From Marinifilum sp. D737 (GTDB taxonomy: Bacteria; Bacteroidota; Bacteroidia; Bacteroidales; Marinifilaceae), in NCBI RefSeq assembly GCF_026672275.1, contig NZ_JANQCD010000007.1, forward strand, positions 86,384-150,383: DNA of 64,000 nt. Reading direction: 5' to 3'. Every line of letters begins with the position of its first letter. Position 1 is the first letter of the stretch. Under the pieces are notes generated by a model. The model saw only the letters and a list, made by a program, of their open reading frames with translations. It was not told the DNA's origin and did no database searches. The translations under genes were made by a program, and so were the position numbers. Below, one piece after another: positions 53,670 to 63,077 of the stretch.

Positions 53670-54614
53670 ATGAAACGAGTACTAGTTACAGGAGGTGCAG
53701 GATTTATTGGATCTCATCTATGCGAGCGCCTTCTTAAAGAAGGGAATGATGTTATTTGCCTTGACAACTATTTTACTGGCTCGAAAAAAAACATTGCTCA
53801 CCTTCTTGATAACCCATACTTTGAATTGGTACGTCACGATGTTACGGCTCCATACTTTGCCGAGGTTGATGATATTTACAATTTAGCCTGTCCGGCATCA
53901 CCAGTTCATTATCAATACAACCCTATAAAAACCATTAAAACTTCGGTTATGGGTGCCATTAATATGCTGGGATTGGCCAAGCGTGTTAAGGCTAGAATTC
54001 TACAGGCATCTACCAGTGAAGTATATGGTGATCCTGAAATTCATCCACAAACAGAAGATTATTGGGGAAATGTAAATCCAATTGGAATTCGTTCTTGCTA
54101 CGACGAAGGGAAACGTTGTGCCGAAACCTTATTTATGGATTATCACAATCAAAATAATGTTGACATTAAAATCATACGTATTTTCAATACTTATGGTCCA
54201 AATATGAATCCTGATGATGGCCGTGTAGTATCGAACTTTATTGTACAGGCTTTACAAAACGAAGACATTACGATTTTTGGTGATGGATCGCAAACCAGAA
54301 GTTTTCAATATGTTGATGATTTGGTAGAAGGCATGTCGAGAATGATGCAAACGCGCCATAACTTTACAGGACCTGTTAACATTGGAAATCCAAATGAATT
54401 TACCATTTTGGAACTTGCTCAAAACGTAATTGAATTAACCAATTCAAAATCTAAAATCATTAATCTCCCTTTACCGCAAGATGATCCTACACAAAGACAA
54501 CCAGACATTAGCCTTGCCAAAAAGGAACTGAACAATTGGGAACCAAAAATTCAATTAAGAGAAGGGTTAGAAAAGACCATCTCTTATTTTGATACACTTT
54601 TAAAAAATCAATAA
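53670..54614 (+). CDS. UDP-glucuronate decarboxylase (UDP-xylose synthase)
   Basis: 314 residues, short-chain dehydrogenase family. NAD site [15 protein letters not shown]; active YxxxK as [11 protein letters not shown] with RSCYDEGKR being the UXS signature; [20 protein letters not shown] and [11 protein letters not shown] follow the UXS pattern. It makes UDP-xylose and CO2 from UDP-glucuronate via a 4-keto intermediate. The adjacent ugd supplies the substrate. Confidence 0.93.
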   Translation: MKRVLVTGGAGFIGSHLCERLLKEGNDVICLDNYFTGSKKNIAHLLDNPYFELVRHDVTAPYFAEVDDIYNLACPASPVHYQYNPIKTIKTSVMGAINMLGLAKRVKARILQASTSEVYGDPEIHPQTEDYWGNVNPIGIRSCYDEGKRCAETLFMDYHNQNNVDIKIIRIFNTYGPNMNPDDGRVVSNFIVQALQNEDITIFGDGSQTRSFQYVDDLVEGMSRMMQTRHNFTGPVNIGNPNEFTILELAQNVIELTNSKSKIINLPLPQDDPTQRQPDISLAKKELNNWEPKIQLREGLEKTISYFDTLLKNQ

Positions 54615-54700
54615 TATATAAAATAGTACGGCCAAAATAAAGATTGCCTAAGCATTTATTCCAAGCCAAACACTTACACTGAAATTCAAAATAAATATAT

Positions 54701-55567
54701 ATGAAAGGAATTATATTAGCCGGAGGATCGGGTACGCGACTTTACCCAATCACAAAAAGTATCTCAAAACAAATTATACCAATTTACGACAAACCGATGA
54801 TTTATTATCCATTATCGGTTTTAATGCTTGCCGGCATCAAGGAGATTCTTATCATTTCAACTCCAAAAGATCTCCCTCTTTATAAAAATTTATTTGATGA
54901 TGGCAGTCAGTATGGCCTGGATATTTCTTATGCAGAACAACCATCGCCTGATGGTTTGGCACAGGCTTTTATTATTGGTGAAGAGTTTATTGGCGATAGT
55001 CCTGTTTGTATGATCCTGGGAGATAATCTTTACTATGGATATGAATTTAGCAAGCAGCTGGAAGAATCGGCAAAATTAACCGAAGGAGCATACGTATTTG
55101 GATATCATGTAAATGATCCTGAAAGATATGGTGTTGCTGAATTTGATGAGAATGGATTGGTAAAAAGCCTGGAAGAAAAGCCTGAAAATCCAAAATCGAA
55201 CTATGCGGTAACCGGTTTGTACTTTTACGATAACACGGTTGTTGAGAAAGCAAAATCATTAAAACCATCGAAACGTGGTGAACTTGAAATTACCGATCTG
55301 AACAAAATTTACTTGGAAGAAAATAAGCTTAGTTTAAAGGTATTAGGACGTGGAATGGCTTGGCTAGATACGGGAACACACGAAAGCATGCTGCAAGCTT
55401 CGAATTTTATTGCTACCATTGAGCAGCGACAAGGATTAAAAGTTGCATGTATTGAAGAGATAGCCTATCGCAATGGATTTATTAACAAAGAGCAACTTTT
55501 AAAACTAGCTGAACCATTGTTAAAAAATCAATACGGTCAATATTTGATTCGAATCAGTAAAGAATAA
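54701..55567 (+). CDS. rfbA: Glucose-1-phosphate thymidylyltransferase
   Basis: 288 residues. The nucleotide-binding start is [16 protein letters not shown], followed by [25 protein letters not shown], and the sugar-binding GDNLYYG and [20 protein letters not shown] are typical. It makes dTDP-glucose, the first step to dTDP-rhamnose. An 86-bp gap separates it from the UDP-xylose synthase gene, so it may have a promoter of its own. rfbC and rfbD follow within 12 bases each. Confidence 0.97.
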   Translation: MKGIILAGGSGTRLYPITKSISKQIIPIYDKPMIYYPLSVLMLAGIKEILIISTPKDLPLYKNLFDDGSQYGLDISYAEQPSPDGLAQAFIIGEEFIGDSPVCMILGDNLYYGYEFSKQLEESAKLTEGAYVFGYHVNDPERYGVAEFDENGLVKSLEEKPENPKSNYAVTGLYFYDNTVVEKAKSLKPSKRGELEITDLNKIYLEENKLSLKVLGRGMAWLDTGTHESMLQASNFIATIEQRQGLKVACIEEIAYRNGFINKEQLLKLAEPLLKNQYGQYLIRISKE

Positions 55568-55578
55568 CAAGCTAAGAA

Positions 55579-56139
55579 ATGGAAATAATAAAAACCGAAA
55601 TTCCCGATTTATTAATCATACAGCCAAAAATCTTTGAAGATGAAAGAGGTTATTTCTTCGAAAGCTATAACGAGAAGGAGTTCCTTAAGCACAATCTAAA
55701 CTTGAATTTTATTCAAGACAATGAGTCAAAATCAAGCTATGGTGTAATTAGAGGTTTGCACTATCAACTTGCTCCATATTCTCAAACGAAATTGGTTCGC
55801 GTAATTGAAGGAAGAGTTTTTGACGTGGCTGTTGATTTAAGAGAAGGATCGCCTACCTATGGAAAATGGAGAGGCATTGAATTATCAGCTGAAAATAAAG
55901 TACAGTTTTTAGTTCCACGAGGCTTTGCTCATGGATTCTCAGTACTAAGCGAAACAGCAACTTTTGTTTATAAGTGTGACAACTTATACAATCCTGAGGC
56001 TGAAAGAGGTCTTAATTTTAACGATCCAAATTTAAATATCGATTGGAGAATAAATCCTGAAAATGCGATAGTTTCACCAAAGGATAAGGTTTTACCAAAC
56101 TTTAATGATGCTGAAAAGAATTTCAAATTTGGAAAATAA
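55579..56139 (+). CDS. rfbC: dTDP-4-dehydrorhamnose 3,5-epimerase
   Basis: 186 residues, cupin fold. FEDERGYFFESYNEKEF, then NESKSSYGVIRGLHYQLAPYSQTKLVRVIEGRVFDVAVDLR, and PRGFAHGFSVLSETATFVYKCDNLYNPEAERG are the conserved RmlC blocks with the catalytic His and Asp. Third step of dTDP-rhamnose synthesis. Starts 12 bases after rfbA. Confidence 0.97.
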   Translation: MEIIKTEIPDLLIIQPKIFEDERGYFFESYNEKEFLKHNLNLNFIQDNESKSSYGVIRGLHYQLAPYSQTKLVRVIEGRVFDVAVDLREGSPTYGKWRGIELSAENKVQFLVPRGFAHGFSVLSETATFVYKCDNLYNPEAERGLNFNDPNLNIDWRINPENAIVSPKDKVLPNFNDAEKNFKFGK

Positions 56140-56148
56140 AAGTCACTC

Positions 56149-57021
56149 ATGACAAATATTTTAGTAACAGGAAGCAAAGGACAATTGGGATCTGAGATCA
56201 AAGAGTTATCAAAGAATTATCCAAATATCCATTTTGTTTTTACCGACATCGAAGAACTGGATATCACTTCATTTGCCGACATTGAAAACTTCCTTGCAGG
56301 TAAAAAAATTAGTTATCTGATAAATTGTGCTGCCTACACTAATGTAGATGGAGCAGAAGAAAACAAAGAAATGGCAGAGCTGTTAAATGCCGAGGCTGTA
56401 AAGAACCTGGCCACCATTTCAAAGCAAAACAACATTATTCCAATTCACATCTCAACCGACTATGTTTTTTCTGGCAAAGGATTCAAACCTTATAGCGAAG
56501 AAGAGCAAACTGAGCCGCAAAGTGTTTATGGGGACACCAAATTAAAAGGTGAAAATTACCTTCAGGAAATTTGTCCAAATCATATCACAATTAGAACTTC
56601 CTGGTTGTATTCTCCATTCGGGAAAAACTTTTTGAAAACCATGTTGAATCTTGGAAAAGAAAGAGATGAGCTGCAAGTTGTCACCGACCAAGTTGGTACA
56701 CCAACCTATGCATATGATTTGGCTAAGTACATAATACATATCATCGAAAGATTGGAAAAAGACAATCGATTCGAAGATTTTGGCATCTACCACTATTCAA
56801 ATGAAGGTGTTTGCAGCTGGTTCGATTTTGCAACCGAAATACAAATTGTTGCCAACAACAAATGTAAAATCAACAGCACTGATAGCGAGAGTTTTAAAAC
56901 TTTAGCAAAAAGACCTCACTATAGCGTCTTGAATAAATCAAAAATTAAACATATTTTTGAGCTTGATATTCCACACTGGAGGGGAAGGATATCGCATTGT
57001 ATCAATCGTATAAAAAGTTAA
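56149..57021 (+). CDS. rfbD: dTDP-4-dehydrorhamnose reductase
   Basis: 290 residues. NILVTGSKGQLGSEIKEL binds NAD(P); NCAAYTNVDGAEENKE, HISTDYVFSGKG and YGDTKLKGE (active YxxxK) are RmlD signatures. It is the last step to dTDP-L-rhamnose. Nine bases separate it from rfbC. The dTDP-glucose 4,6-dehydratase gene rfbB, the second step, is not in the window. Confidence 0.96.
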   Translation: MTNILVTGSKGQLGSEIKELSKNYPNIHFVFTDIEELDITSFADIENFLAGKKISYLINCAAYTNVDGAEENKEMAELLNAEAVKNLATISKQNNIIPIHISTDYVFSGKGFKPYSEEEQTEPQSVYGDTKLKGENYLQEICPNHITIRTSWLYSPFGKNFLKTMLNLGKERDELQVVTDQVGTPTYAYDLAKYIIHIIERLEKDNRFEDFGIYHYSNEGVCSWFDFATEIQIVANNKCKINSTDSESFKTLAKRPHYSVLNKSKIKHIFELDIPHWRGRISHCINRIKS

Positions 57022-57039
57022 CCAAGAAATTTTTCGAAA

Positions 57040-58785
57040 ATGGACAAAACGGAAATTTTAGACAGTGTAATTGAAACAGCCAACAAATGGCTAGAGGGGA
57101 ATTATGATCAAGCGACAAAAGATGCTGTAAAAGAACTTCTTGATCAGGAAGATAAAACGGCTTTAATAGATTCATTTTATAAAGATTTAGAGTTTGGAAC
57201 AGGTGGATTAAGAGGAAAAATGGGACCTGGAACCAACCGTATGAATATTTATACTGTAGGTGCTGCAACTCAAGGATTGGCAAACTATTTAAACAAATCA
57301 TTTCCTGACAAAGAGCAAATTTCGATTTGCATTGGATATGATTGCCGAAACAACAGTAAATTGTTCTCTGATACCGTAGCAAATATCTTTTCAGCTAATG
57401 GAATCAAAGCCTACATTTTCGAAGACTTGCGTCCTACTCCAGAAATGTCCTTTGCAATTCGTCATTTGGGATGTCAGTCAGGTGTTATCATCACAGCATC
57501 ACACAATCCAAAAGAATACAATGGATACAAGGCATATTGGGAAGATGGATCTCAATTGGTGCCTCCACACGATAAAAATGTAATTAACGAAGTAAAGGCA
57601 GTAAAGGTTGAAGACATCAAATTTGAAGGAAATCCTGATTTGATTGAAGTTTTAGGTGCTGAAATGGACAAGCTTTACCTTGATACCGTCAAGACTCTAA
57701 GTCTATCACCTGAAGCAATTCAGAACCAAAAAGACTTGAAAATTGTATTTACCCCTTTGCATGGAACAACTGTAAAATTGGTTCCTGATTCATTGGCAAA
57801 TTACGGTTTCGAAAATGTAATTCACATTCCTGAACAAGATGTTATTGATGGAAACTTCCCTACGGTTTGGTCTGCAAATCCAGAAGAACCAGAAGCATTA
57901 AAAATGGCTGTAGATAAAGCTGATGAAGTTGATGCTGATTTGGTAATGGCTTGCGACCCTGATGGAGACAGATTGGGAATTTCGGTTAAAAATGACAAGG
58001 GTGAATGGGAAATTATCAACGGTAATCAAACTGCTTTAATTTTCACATATTATTTGATCAAAAGAAGACGAGAGTTAGGTTTACTTACTGGTAATGATTA
58101 CGTTGTAAAAACCATTGTAACTACAGAATTATTCAAGGATGTAGCAGAAAAAAACAATGTAGAATGTTTCGATGCATACACTGGATTTAAATGGATTGCG
58201 GATGTAATGCGCAAAAATCCTGAAAAAAATTATGTAGGTGGTGGAGAGGAATCATTCGGTTACATGCCAGGAGATTTTACCCGCGACAAAGATGCAGTAT
58301 CTGCTTGTAGTATTATGGCTGAAATTGCAGCATGGGCGAAAGATCAAGGTAAAAACCTTTTTGACATCTTAAAAGAAATCTATTTAGGATACGGATTTTC
58401 TAAAGAAAAAATGATTTATATCGTTCGTGAAGGCTTGCAAGGATCTCAGGAAATTGCACAAATGATGCACGATTACAGGTTTAACACGCCAAAAGAAATT
58501 AACGGATCGCCAGTTGTATTAATTAAAGATTACACAACAAGAAAAGCTACAAATCCAATTACAGGAGAAGCTACTGATCTTGATTTTGAAACAACGGCAG
58601 ATGTTCTTCAGATTTACTTAGAGGATGGATCTAAAATTTCTGTTCGTCCATCTGGTACTGAACCAAAAATCAAATACTATTTCGAGGTACGCGAAGAATT
58701 GCCTTCTTTAGAAGATTTCTATGCTACTGAAGAAAAAGCAAATAAAAAAATTGAAGGAATAATAGATTCTTTGAATTTAAACTAA
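57040..58785 (+). CDS. Phosphohexomutase (phosphoglucomutase/phosphomannomutase family)
   Basis: 581 residues. The phosphoserine loop is in GVIITASHNPKEYNGYKAYW; the metal site is ACDPDGDRLGI; the sugar loop GGGEESFGYM and the phosphate-binding end SGTEPKIKYYFEV are complete. The length matches the PGM2-like phosphoglucomutases. It interconverts glucose-6-phosphate and glucose-1-phosphate, which would supply rfbA and UDP-glucose for ugd. It starts 18 bases after rfbD, so it is likely part of the same operon. Confidence 0.92.
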   Translation: MDKTEILDSVIETANKWLEGNYDQATKDAVKELLDQEDKTALIDSFYKDLEFGTGGLRGKMGPGTNRMNIYTVGAATQGLANYLNKSFPDKEQISICIGYDCRNNSKLFSDTVANIFSANGIKAYIFEDLRPTPEMSFAIRHLGCQSGVIITASHNPKEYNGYKAYWEDGSQLVPPHDKNVINEVKAVKVEDIKFEGNPDLIEVLGAEMDKLYLDTVKTLSLSPEAIQNQKDLKIVFTPLHGTTVKLVPDSLANYGFENVIHIPEQDVIDGNFPTVWSANPEEPEALKMAVDKADEVDADLVMACDPDGDRLGISVKNDKGEWEIINGNQTALIFTYYLIKRRRELGLLTGNDYVVKTIVTTELFKDVAEKNNVECFDAYTGFKWIADVMRKNPEKNYVGGGEESFGYMPGDFTRDKDAVSACSIMAEIAAWAKDQGKNLFDILKEIYLGYGFSKEKMIYIVREGLQGSQEIAQMMHDYRFNTPKEINGSPVVLIKDYTTRKATNPITGEATDLDFETTADVLQIYLEDGSKISVRPSGTEPKIKYYFEVREELPSLEDFYATEEKANKKIEGIIDSLNLN

Positions 58786-58792
58786 TATTTTT

Positions 58793-58814
58793 AGGGTAGC
58801 GTTACTGCTACCCT
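58793..58814 (+). terminator. Hairpin after the phosphohexomutase gene
   Basis: AGGGTAGC pairs with GCTACCCT over 8 bp with a 6-nt loop. The T-tract is weak (ACACTTATTTTATTT). Confidence 0.55.
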
Positions 58815-58829
58815 ACACTTATTTTATTT

Positions 58830-60050
58830 ATGGACACCAAGAAAACAATTCTTTCTGTTGACGACTCACCTATCAACAATAAGTTGATTGAGGCATATTT
58901 TAGACGTGATTATGAAGTAATATCAAAGGAAAGTGGCCAACAAGCTCTTGCCTGGCTAGAAGGTAATATACCTGATGTTATTTTACTGGATATCATGATG
59001 CCCGTTATGGATGGAATTGAAGTTCTGGAACGAATTCAGGCAAACGATAGGCTTAAAGAAATTCCCGTAATTATGGTTACGGCGAAAACCGAGATGGAAA
59101 GCATTAAAGCTACACTGAACCTTGGAGCTCAAGACTACGTAAAAAAGCCGATCGATTTTACCGAATTACAAACAAAGGTTCTGATTGCATTCCAAATTAA
59201 TGAGCAAAAACAGGAAATCTCTAAATACAAATCCTATTACGACATTCATCAGGGAATGATTCATGCTCAACGCATTCAACGATCAATTCTTCCCGATGCA
59301 GAACATTTTAGAAGATTATATCCTAAATCATTCATCATTAATTTGCCTAAACATGTAGTAGGAGGAGATTTTTATTGGATTCAGCAAAATTTCCACAAAA
59401 ACAGTATTGGTGTTTTCGATTGCACTGGTCATGGTGTTCCTGCGGCTATGTTAACTGTAATGGGACAAATGGAATTACACACCTTGTCTCAAAACGGCAA
59501 CGAAATTCAAGCTCAACAAATTTTCCCCTTACTAAGTAGAAAGTTTAGTAAGTTATTAAATACATCAGCTGACACTTATACACAATATGATGGAATGGAT
59601 GGTATTTTCTGTTCAATCTATCCGCAAGAACAATTAATTGAATTTGTTGGCGCCAAAAGATCATTGGTTTTAATCAGAGAAAATAATTCTCAGTTAATTG
59701 TAAACAACGAAGACACAGAGGCCAAGTTGAGCAATGAACAATTCTCTTTATTTGAAATTGCAGGAGATAGAAACTCCATTGGAAAGGAATCTGAATTTGT
59801 TGAATTCACAGTCAATAAAATTAAGTTTTCACCTGGCGATAGAATATTCTTATATAGCGATGGTATTACTGACCAATTGGGTGGTGATCAGCAAAAGAGA
59901 CTGAAAAGAAAACAGTTTTTTGAAAAATTGCTAGAAATCCAAACCAAATCAATCAACCTGCAAAAGTCGGATATATTTACCTGGTTAGAGAAGTGGAAAA
60001 ATAGCAATGAACAAACCGATGATATCCTTGTTATCGGTATTGAACTTTAA
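58830..60050 (+). CDS. Response regulator with PP2C (SpoIIE-type) phosphatase output
   Basis: 406 residues. Receiver domain 5-120 with the acidic pair DD (11-12), phospho-acceptor D54 in ILLDIMMPVMDG and K105 in YVKKPIDF. A short helical linker (HAQRIQRSILPD, a SpoIIE-type entry motif) leads to the phosphatase (165-405) with VGGDFYW (metal D180), FDCTGHGVPAAMLT (D197) and the end EQTDDILVIGIEL. Phosphorylation of the receiver probably controls dephosphorylation of a partner. SiaC and the STAS protein in this window are candidate targets. It overlaps the convergent helicase gene by 4 bases at the stops. Confidence 0.92.
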   Translation: MDTKKTILSVDDSPINNKLIEAYFRRDYEVISKESGQQALAWLEGNIPDVILLDIMMPVMDGIEVLERIQANDRLKEIPVIMVTAKTEMESIKATLNLGAQDYVKKPIDFTELQTKVLIAFQINEQKQEISKYKSYYDIHQGMIHAQRIQRSILPDAEHFRRLYPKSFIINLPKHVVGGDFYWIQQNFHKNSIGVFDCTGHGVPAAMLTVMGQMELHTLSQNGNEIQAQQIFPLLSRKFSKLLNTSADTYTQYDGMDGIFCSIYPQEQLIEFVGAKRSLVLIRENNSQLIVNNEDTEAKLSNEQFSLFEIAGDRNSIGKESEFVEFTVNKIKFSPGDRIFLYSDGITDQLGGDQQKRLKRKQFFEKLLEIQTKSINLQKSDIFTWLEKWKNSNEQTDDILVIGIEL

Positions 60051-61480
60051 AATTCTGGTTCATCAGGAAAAAATTCCTTCTTAAAGTTTACAAGATACAA
60101 TTTCTCGGTAGCACGTGTTAAAGCTGTATACAGCCATCTGTAATATTCTCTATTCAACAATTCATCAGTAAGGTAACCCTGATCAACAAACACAGCTTTC
60201 CATTGTCCGCCCTGTGCTTTATGGCAGGTTACTGCATAAGCAAACTTAACTTGCAGAGCATTAAAGAATTTATTGTTTCTAACCTTCTCGTAACGTTTTT
60301 TCTTGACTCTGATATCCGAATAGTCTTCTGCAATGGTGAAAAATAGTTTTTTGCTTTCCTCATATCCCAACGAAGCAGTTTCAATATCTAAAGTATCCAG
60401 TAATATCATGGTATCCAATTCCACATCATTGTAATCAGGAAAACGAACAGTAACATCAGCATAACGGTAACCATACAATTCAATATGCTTGCGAATCTTT
60501 ACAATCTCAACAATATCACCATTGGCAATAAAATCCATATTTTCGATATCGTGAGCCCAGAAATAGTTATTCTTCACAACCATTAACAAATCGCCCGCTG
60601 ATATTTCTTCTTCTCGATACATCACTGTGTTGCGAATTCCCTGGTTAAAGCGATTTGCCCGTTTATTCGATCTGCTTATTACAATAGTATCCTCAACCCC
60701 ATATTTATAATGAGCAGAAGACAACTCCTCAATCAGTTCACCTCCACCTATTTTATAAATATCCGGATAGTTCTGAGTACTTAAAACCGGAAATCCTTCT
60801 CTCTGCTCATTTAGCATGTTTCTTAATTCGGTAGCATTCATGAGAATTCCTGACTCCTTGTTTTGTCGAACTACCTGCCTTAAAATTAATTCTTCGATAT
60901 CAAAATGATAACATGCACGCAATTCTTCAGGGTCAAGTGCTGGACTAATATCCAGACCAACAGGAGGCAACTGGGCTGAATCACCAATCAATATTAATCT
61001 GCAATTTTTCCCGGAGTAAACATATTCAATCAAATCATCCAACAAACAACCCGAACCAAAGAAAGATGCTTCTGGCGAATAATTTGAAATCATCGAAGCT
61101 TCATCAACAATAAATACAGTGTTGGCATTTAGGTTTCTATCCTTTACAAAAACAGCCTCTGCATCAGCAAGTGATTTTTGTCGGTAAATTTTTTTATGGA
61201 TGGTGAAAGCAGGCTTTTTTGCATACTGACTTAACACTTTTGCCGCACGACCAGTAGGTGCCAACAACACCGATTTTATTTTAAAATCACTCAAAGTTGA
61301 AGTTAGCGCACTTACTAAAGTTGTTTTTCCAGTTCCGGCATATCCTTTTAACAAAAATATACTTTGATTTTGAACTCGGGTCACAAAATCCGCTAAACCA
61401 ACTATAGCCTTAGTTTGATCGCTTGTTGGAGCAAAATTAAGGTGTTCCTTAATCTTCTCAGCCACATGATTTTTTAGCAT
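60047..61480 (-). CDS. RecD-like ATP-dependent DNA helicase
   Basis: 477 residues. Walker A GYAGTGKTT (46-54), Walker B VFIVDEASM (D126, E127), motif LIGDSAQLPPVG, and the C-terminal UvrD_C_2-type motif FAYAVTCHKAQGGQWKAVFVDQG followed by YRWLYTALTRATEKL. This is an SF1B (RecD2/Pif1-like) helicase without the long N-terminal part of RecD2. No RecB/C partners are near, so a stand-alone repair role is likely. Single gene. Confidence 0.9.
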   Translation of the reverse strand: MLKNHVAEKIKEHLNFAPTSDQTKAIVGLADFVTRVQNQSIFLLKGYAGTGKTTLVSALTSTLSDFKIKSVLLAPTGRAAKVLSQYAKKPAFTIHKKIYRQKSLADAEAVFVKDRNLNANTVFIVDEASMISNYSPEASFFGSGCLLDDLIEYVYSGKNCRLILIGDSAQLPPVGLDISPALDPEELRACYHFDIEELILRQVVRQNKESGILMNATELRNMLNEQREGFPVLSTQNYPDIYKIGGGELIEELSSAHYKYGVEDTIVISRSNKRANRFNQGIRNTVMYREEEISAGDLLMVVKNNYFWAHDIENMDFIANGDIVEIVKIRKHIELYGYRYADVTVRFPDYNDVELDTMILLDTLDIETASLGYEESKKLFFTIAEDYSDIRVKKKRYEKVRNNKFFNALQVKFAYAVTCHKAQGGQWKAVFVDQGYLTDELLNREYYRWLYTALTRATEKLYLVNFKKEFFPDEPEF

Positions 61481-61528
61481 TTCCGTTAAATTTTATGGAT
61501 ATAAAAATAGCCAAATAGATTTTTTTTT

Positions 61529-61536
61529 TAAATTTG
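61529..61536 (+). promoter_or_regulatory. -7 box of the pilin-like gene (TAAATTTG)
   Basis: Exact TAnnTTTG match, giving a leader of about 27 nt to the ATG at 61570. An in-frame TTG inside this box (61534) is therefore not the start codon. Confidence 0.6.
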
Positions 61537-61569
61537 CAGACAAACTTACACAAACTAATAAGAATAAAA

Positions 61570-62211
61570 ATGAAAAAAGTCTTTCAAATCTTACTTGCCA
61601 TAGCAATTGTTGCACTAGCTTACTTAAGCTACCAAAGCATTAACAAACCACTTGAATATGGTAAAATTAAGAAGCAACGTTACGATAAAATTATCAATCA
61701 GCTAAAAGATATTCGTAAAGCTCAAGTTGCTTATAAAGATGTTAATGGTAAGTATACAGGAAGTTTCGATACATTGATCAGTTTTATCAAGACCGATTCA
61801 ATGCCATTGGTAAAGTCAGAAGGAACTCTAACTGATGAGCAATATGAAGCTGGTATGACTGAGAAAGAAGCTGTAAAGAAAGGTTTCATTATTCGTGATA
61901 CCATCATGATCTCAGCTCTTGATACTCTTTTTGGAAAAGAATATCCAATCGAAAACTTAAGATTTGTTCCATTTACGAAAGGTAAACATCAATTCAAGAT
62001 GGGTGCTGGTGTATTCGTTACTGGTTCTCAAGTTAAAGTACAAGTTTTCGAAGCAAAAGTTTCTAACATGATTATCTTCGAAGATATTTACGAAGAGTAC
62101 AATGAAGAAATTAAAGAAGACAACGGAAACCGTATTCGTTTGAACAAATATCCTGGTTTAATGGTTGGTTCACTTGAAGAAGCGAACAACAACGCTGGTA
62201 ACTGGGAGTAA
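61570..62211 (+). CDS. Membrane-anchored protein with pilin-like N-terminal pattern, unknown function
   Basis: 213 residues from ATG 61570. One N-terminal hydrophobic helix (about 4-21) runs into a charged amphipathic helix (KQRYDKIINQLKDIRKAQVAYKDVNGKYTGSFDTLISF). The I-R-x-A-Q-x-A-Y-x-x-x-x-G-x-Y pattern resembles type II secretion and type IV pilin-like proteins, but there is no prepilin cleavage motif. The C-terminal half is strand-rich, ending GSLEEANNNAGNWE. A conserved Bacteroidetes protein of unknown role. The DUF3822 gene follows after 17 bases. Confidence 0.7.
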   Translation: MKKVFQILLAIAIVALAYLSYQSINKPLEYGKIKKQRYDKIINQLKDIRKAQVAYKDVNGKYTGSFDTLISFIKTDSMPLVKSEGTLTDEQYEAGMTEKEAVKKGFIIRDTIMISALDTLFGKEYPIENLRFVPFTKGKHQFKMGAGVFVTGSQVKVQVFEAKVSNMIIFEDIYEEYNEEIKEDNGNRIRLNKYPGLMVGSLEEANNNAGNWE

Positions 62212-62228
62212 ACAAACACAAACTGTTT

Positions 62229-63077
62229 ATGAACGACCTTGTATTTGTTGATTCAACATTTGATAAAGACAAATCGAAAGAATATAAATTATCCATCCGA
62301 GTTAGCTCGGATGGATTTTCTTTTTCTATACTCAATGCAAATAAGCACTGTGTAGCTCTGGAACGATTTAAAGCTTTCAATCAGAATACTGAAGCTGACA
62401 CCTTAAATTCATTTAAAGAATTAATTCGGAACAACGAACTGCTCAATTTAGAATACAGTTCTGTTGCTGTTCTTTGGGGTTCTAATCAAGCAGTAATCAT
62501 TCCAAATGAATTTTTCAGTGAAGAATTTGCTTTTGAGAGCTACCAACTGTGTCATAATTTAAGTAGTGATACAGAGTTGCATTGGAACGATTTGGATCAA
62601 TTGAATTCGAAGAATGTTTTTGCTGTACCTTTATCCTTTAAAGAGATTCTTGTAAAACAGTTTTCGACAATAGAATTCTTCCACCACTCCACTCCTTTTT
62701 ATAAAACTGCCATAAAGGATGAAATAGCTGATAATCACCCTAAGGTTTATGTGAATTTACAAAAGGAATATTTCCATATTATAATTCCTGATAGAAATGG
62801 CAAACATTTTATAAATAGCTTTGCTTACAAAGAGGATGCTGACCTTGCCTATCACATTTTAAATGTATACAAGCAGCAAAAACTCAATAACGAAAGAAGT
62901 AAGCTAATAGTTGATGGTTTAGTACAAGAAGAAAGTAAATCCATTCAGTTGCTAAAAAAATACCTTGCAAATGTTGAGGTAAAACTTTTACCAGCTAAAC
63001 TTAGAATTAAAAATGAGATTCCACACAAGGAATACAATCAATTCATTAATCTTTTAAATTTAACCGAGTGCGAATAG
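62229..63077 (+). CDS. DUF3822 family protein
   Basis: 282 residues, cytoplasmic. The opening (DSTFDKDKSKEYKLSIRVSSDGFSFSI) and overall plan fit DUF3822, whose members resemble the ASKHA (actin/hexokinase) fold and have no known function. There is no membrane helix. A perfect intrinsic terminator lies inside codons 21-32 (62291-62325). Its 3' end overlaps the start of rsmD by 10 bases, so the two are coupled; DUF3822 may work with rRNA methylation. Confidence 0.85.
   Translation: MNDLVFVDSTFDKDKSKEYKLSIRVSSDGFSFSILNANKHCVALERFKAFNQNTEADTLNSFKELIRNNELLNLEYSSVAVLWGSNQAVIIPNEFFSEEFAFESYQLCHNLSSDTELHWNDLDQLNSKNVFAVPLSFKEILVKQFSTIEFFHHSTPFYKTAIKDEIADNHPKVYVNLQKEYFHIIIPDRNGKHFINSFAYKEDADLAYHILNVYKQQKLNNERSKLIVDGLVQEESKSIQLLKKYLANVEVKLLPAKLRIKNEIPHKEYNQFINLLNLTECE
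62291..62325 (+). terminator. Intrinsic terminator embedded in the DUF3822 coding sequence
   Basis: ATCCATCCGAG (62291-62301) and CTCGGATGGAT (62306-62316) pair perfectly over 11 bp with a TTAG loop, followed by TTTCTTTTTC. This fits a rho-independent terminator in every respect, but the bases encode the conserved LSIRVSSDGFSFSI of the DUF3822 protein. It is placed to end transcripts of the pilin-like gene 80 bases after its stop unless translation of DUF3822 opens the stem. Confidence 0.75.

Noticed and set aside
52251..58785. A complete capsule or O-antigen locus
   Set aside because: There are only sugar-nucleotide genes; no glycosyltransferase, flippase or polymerase is present.
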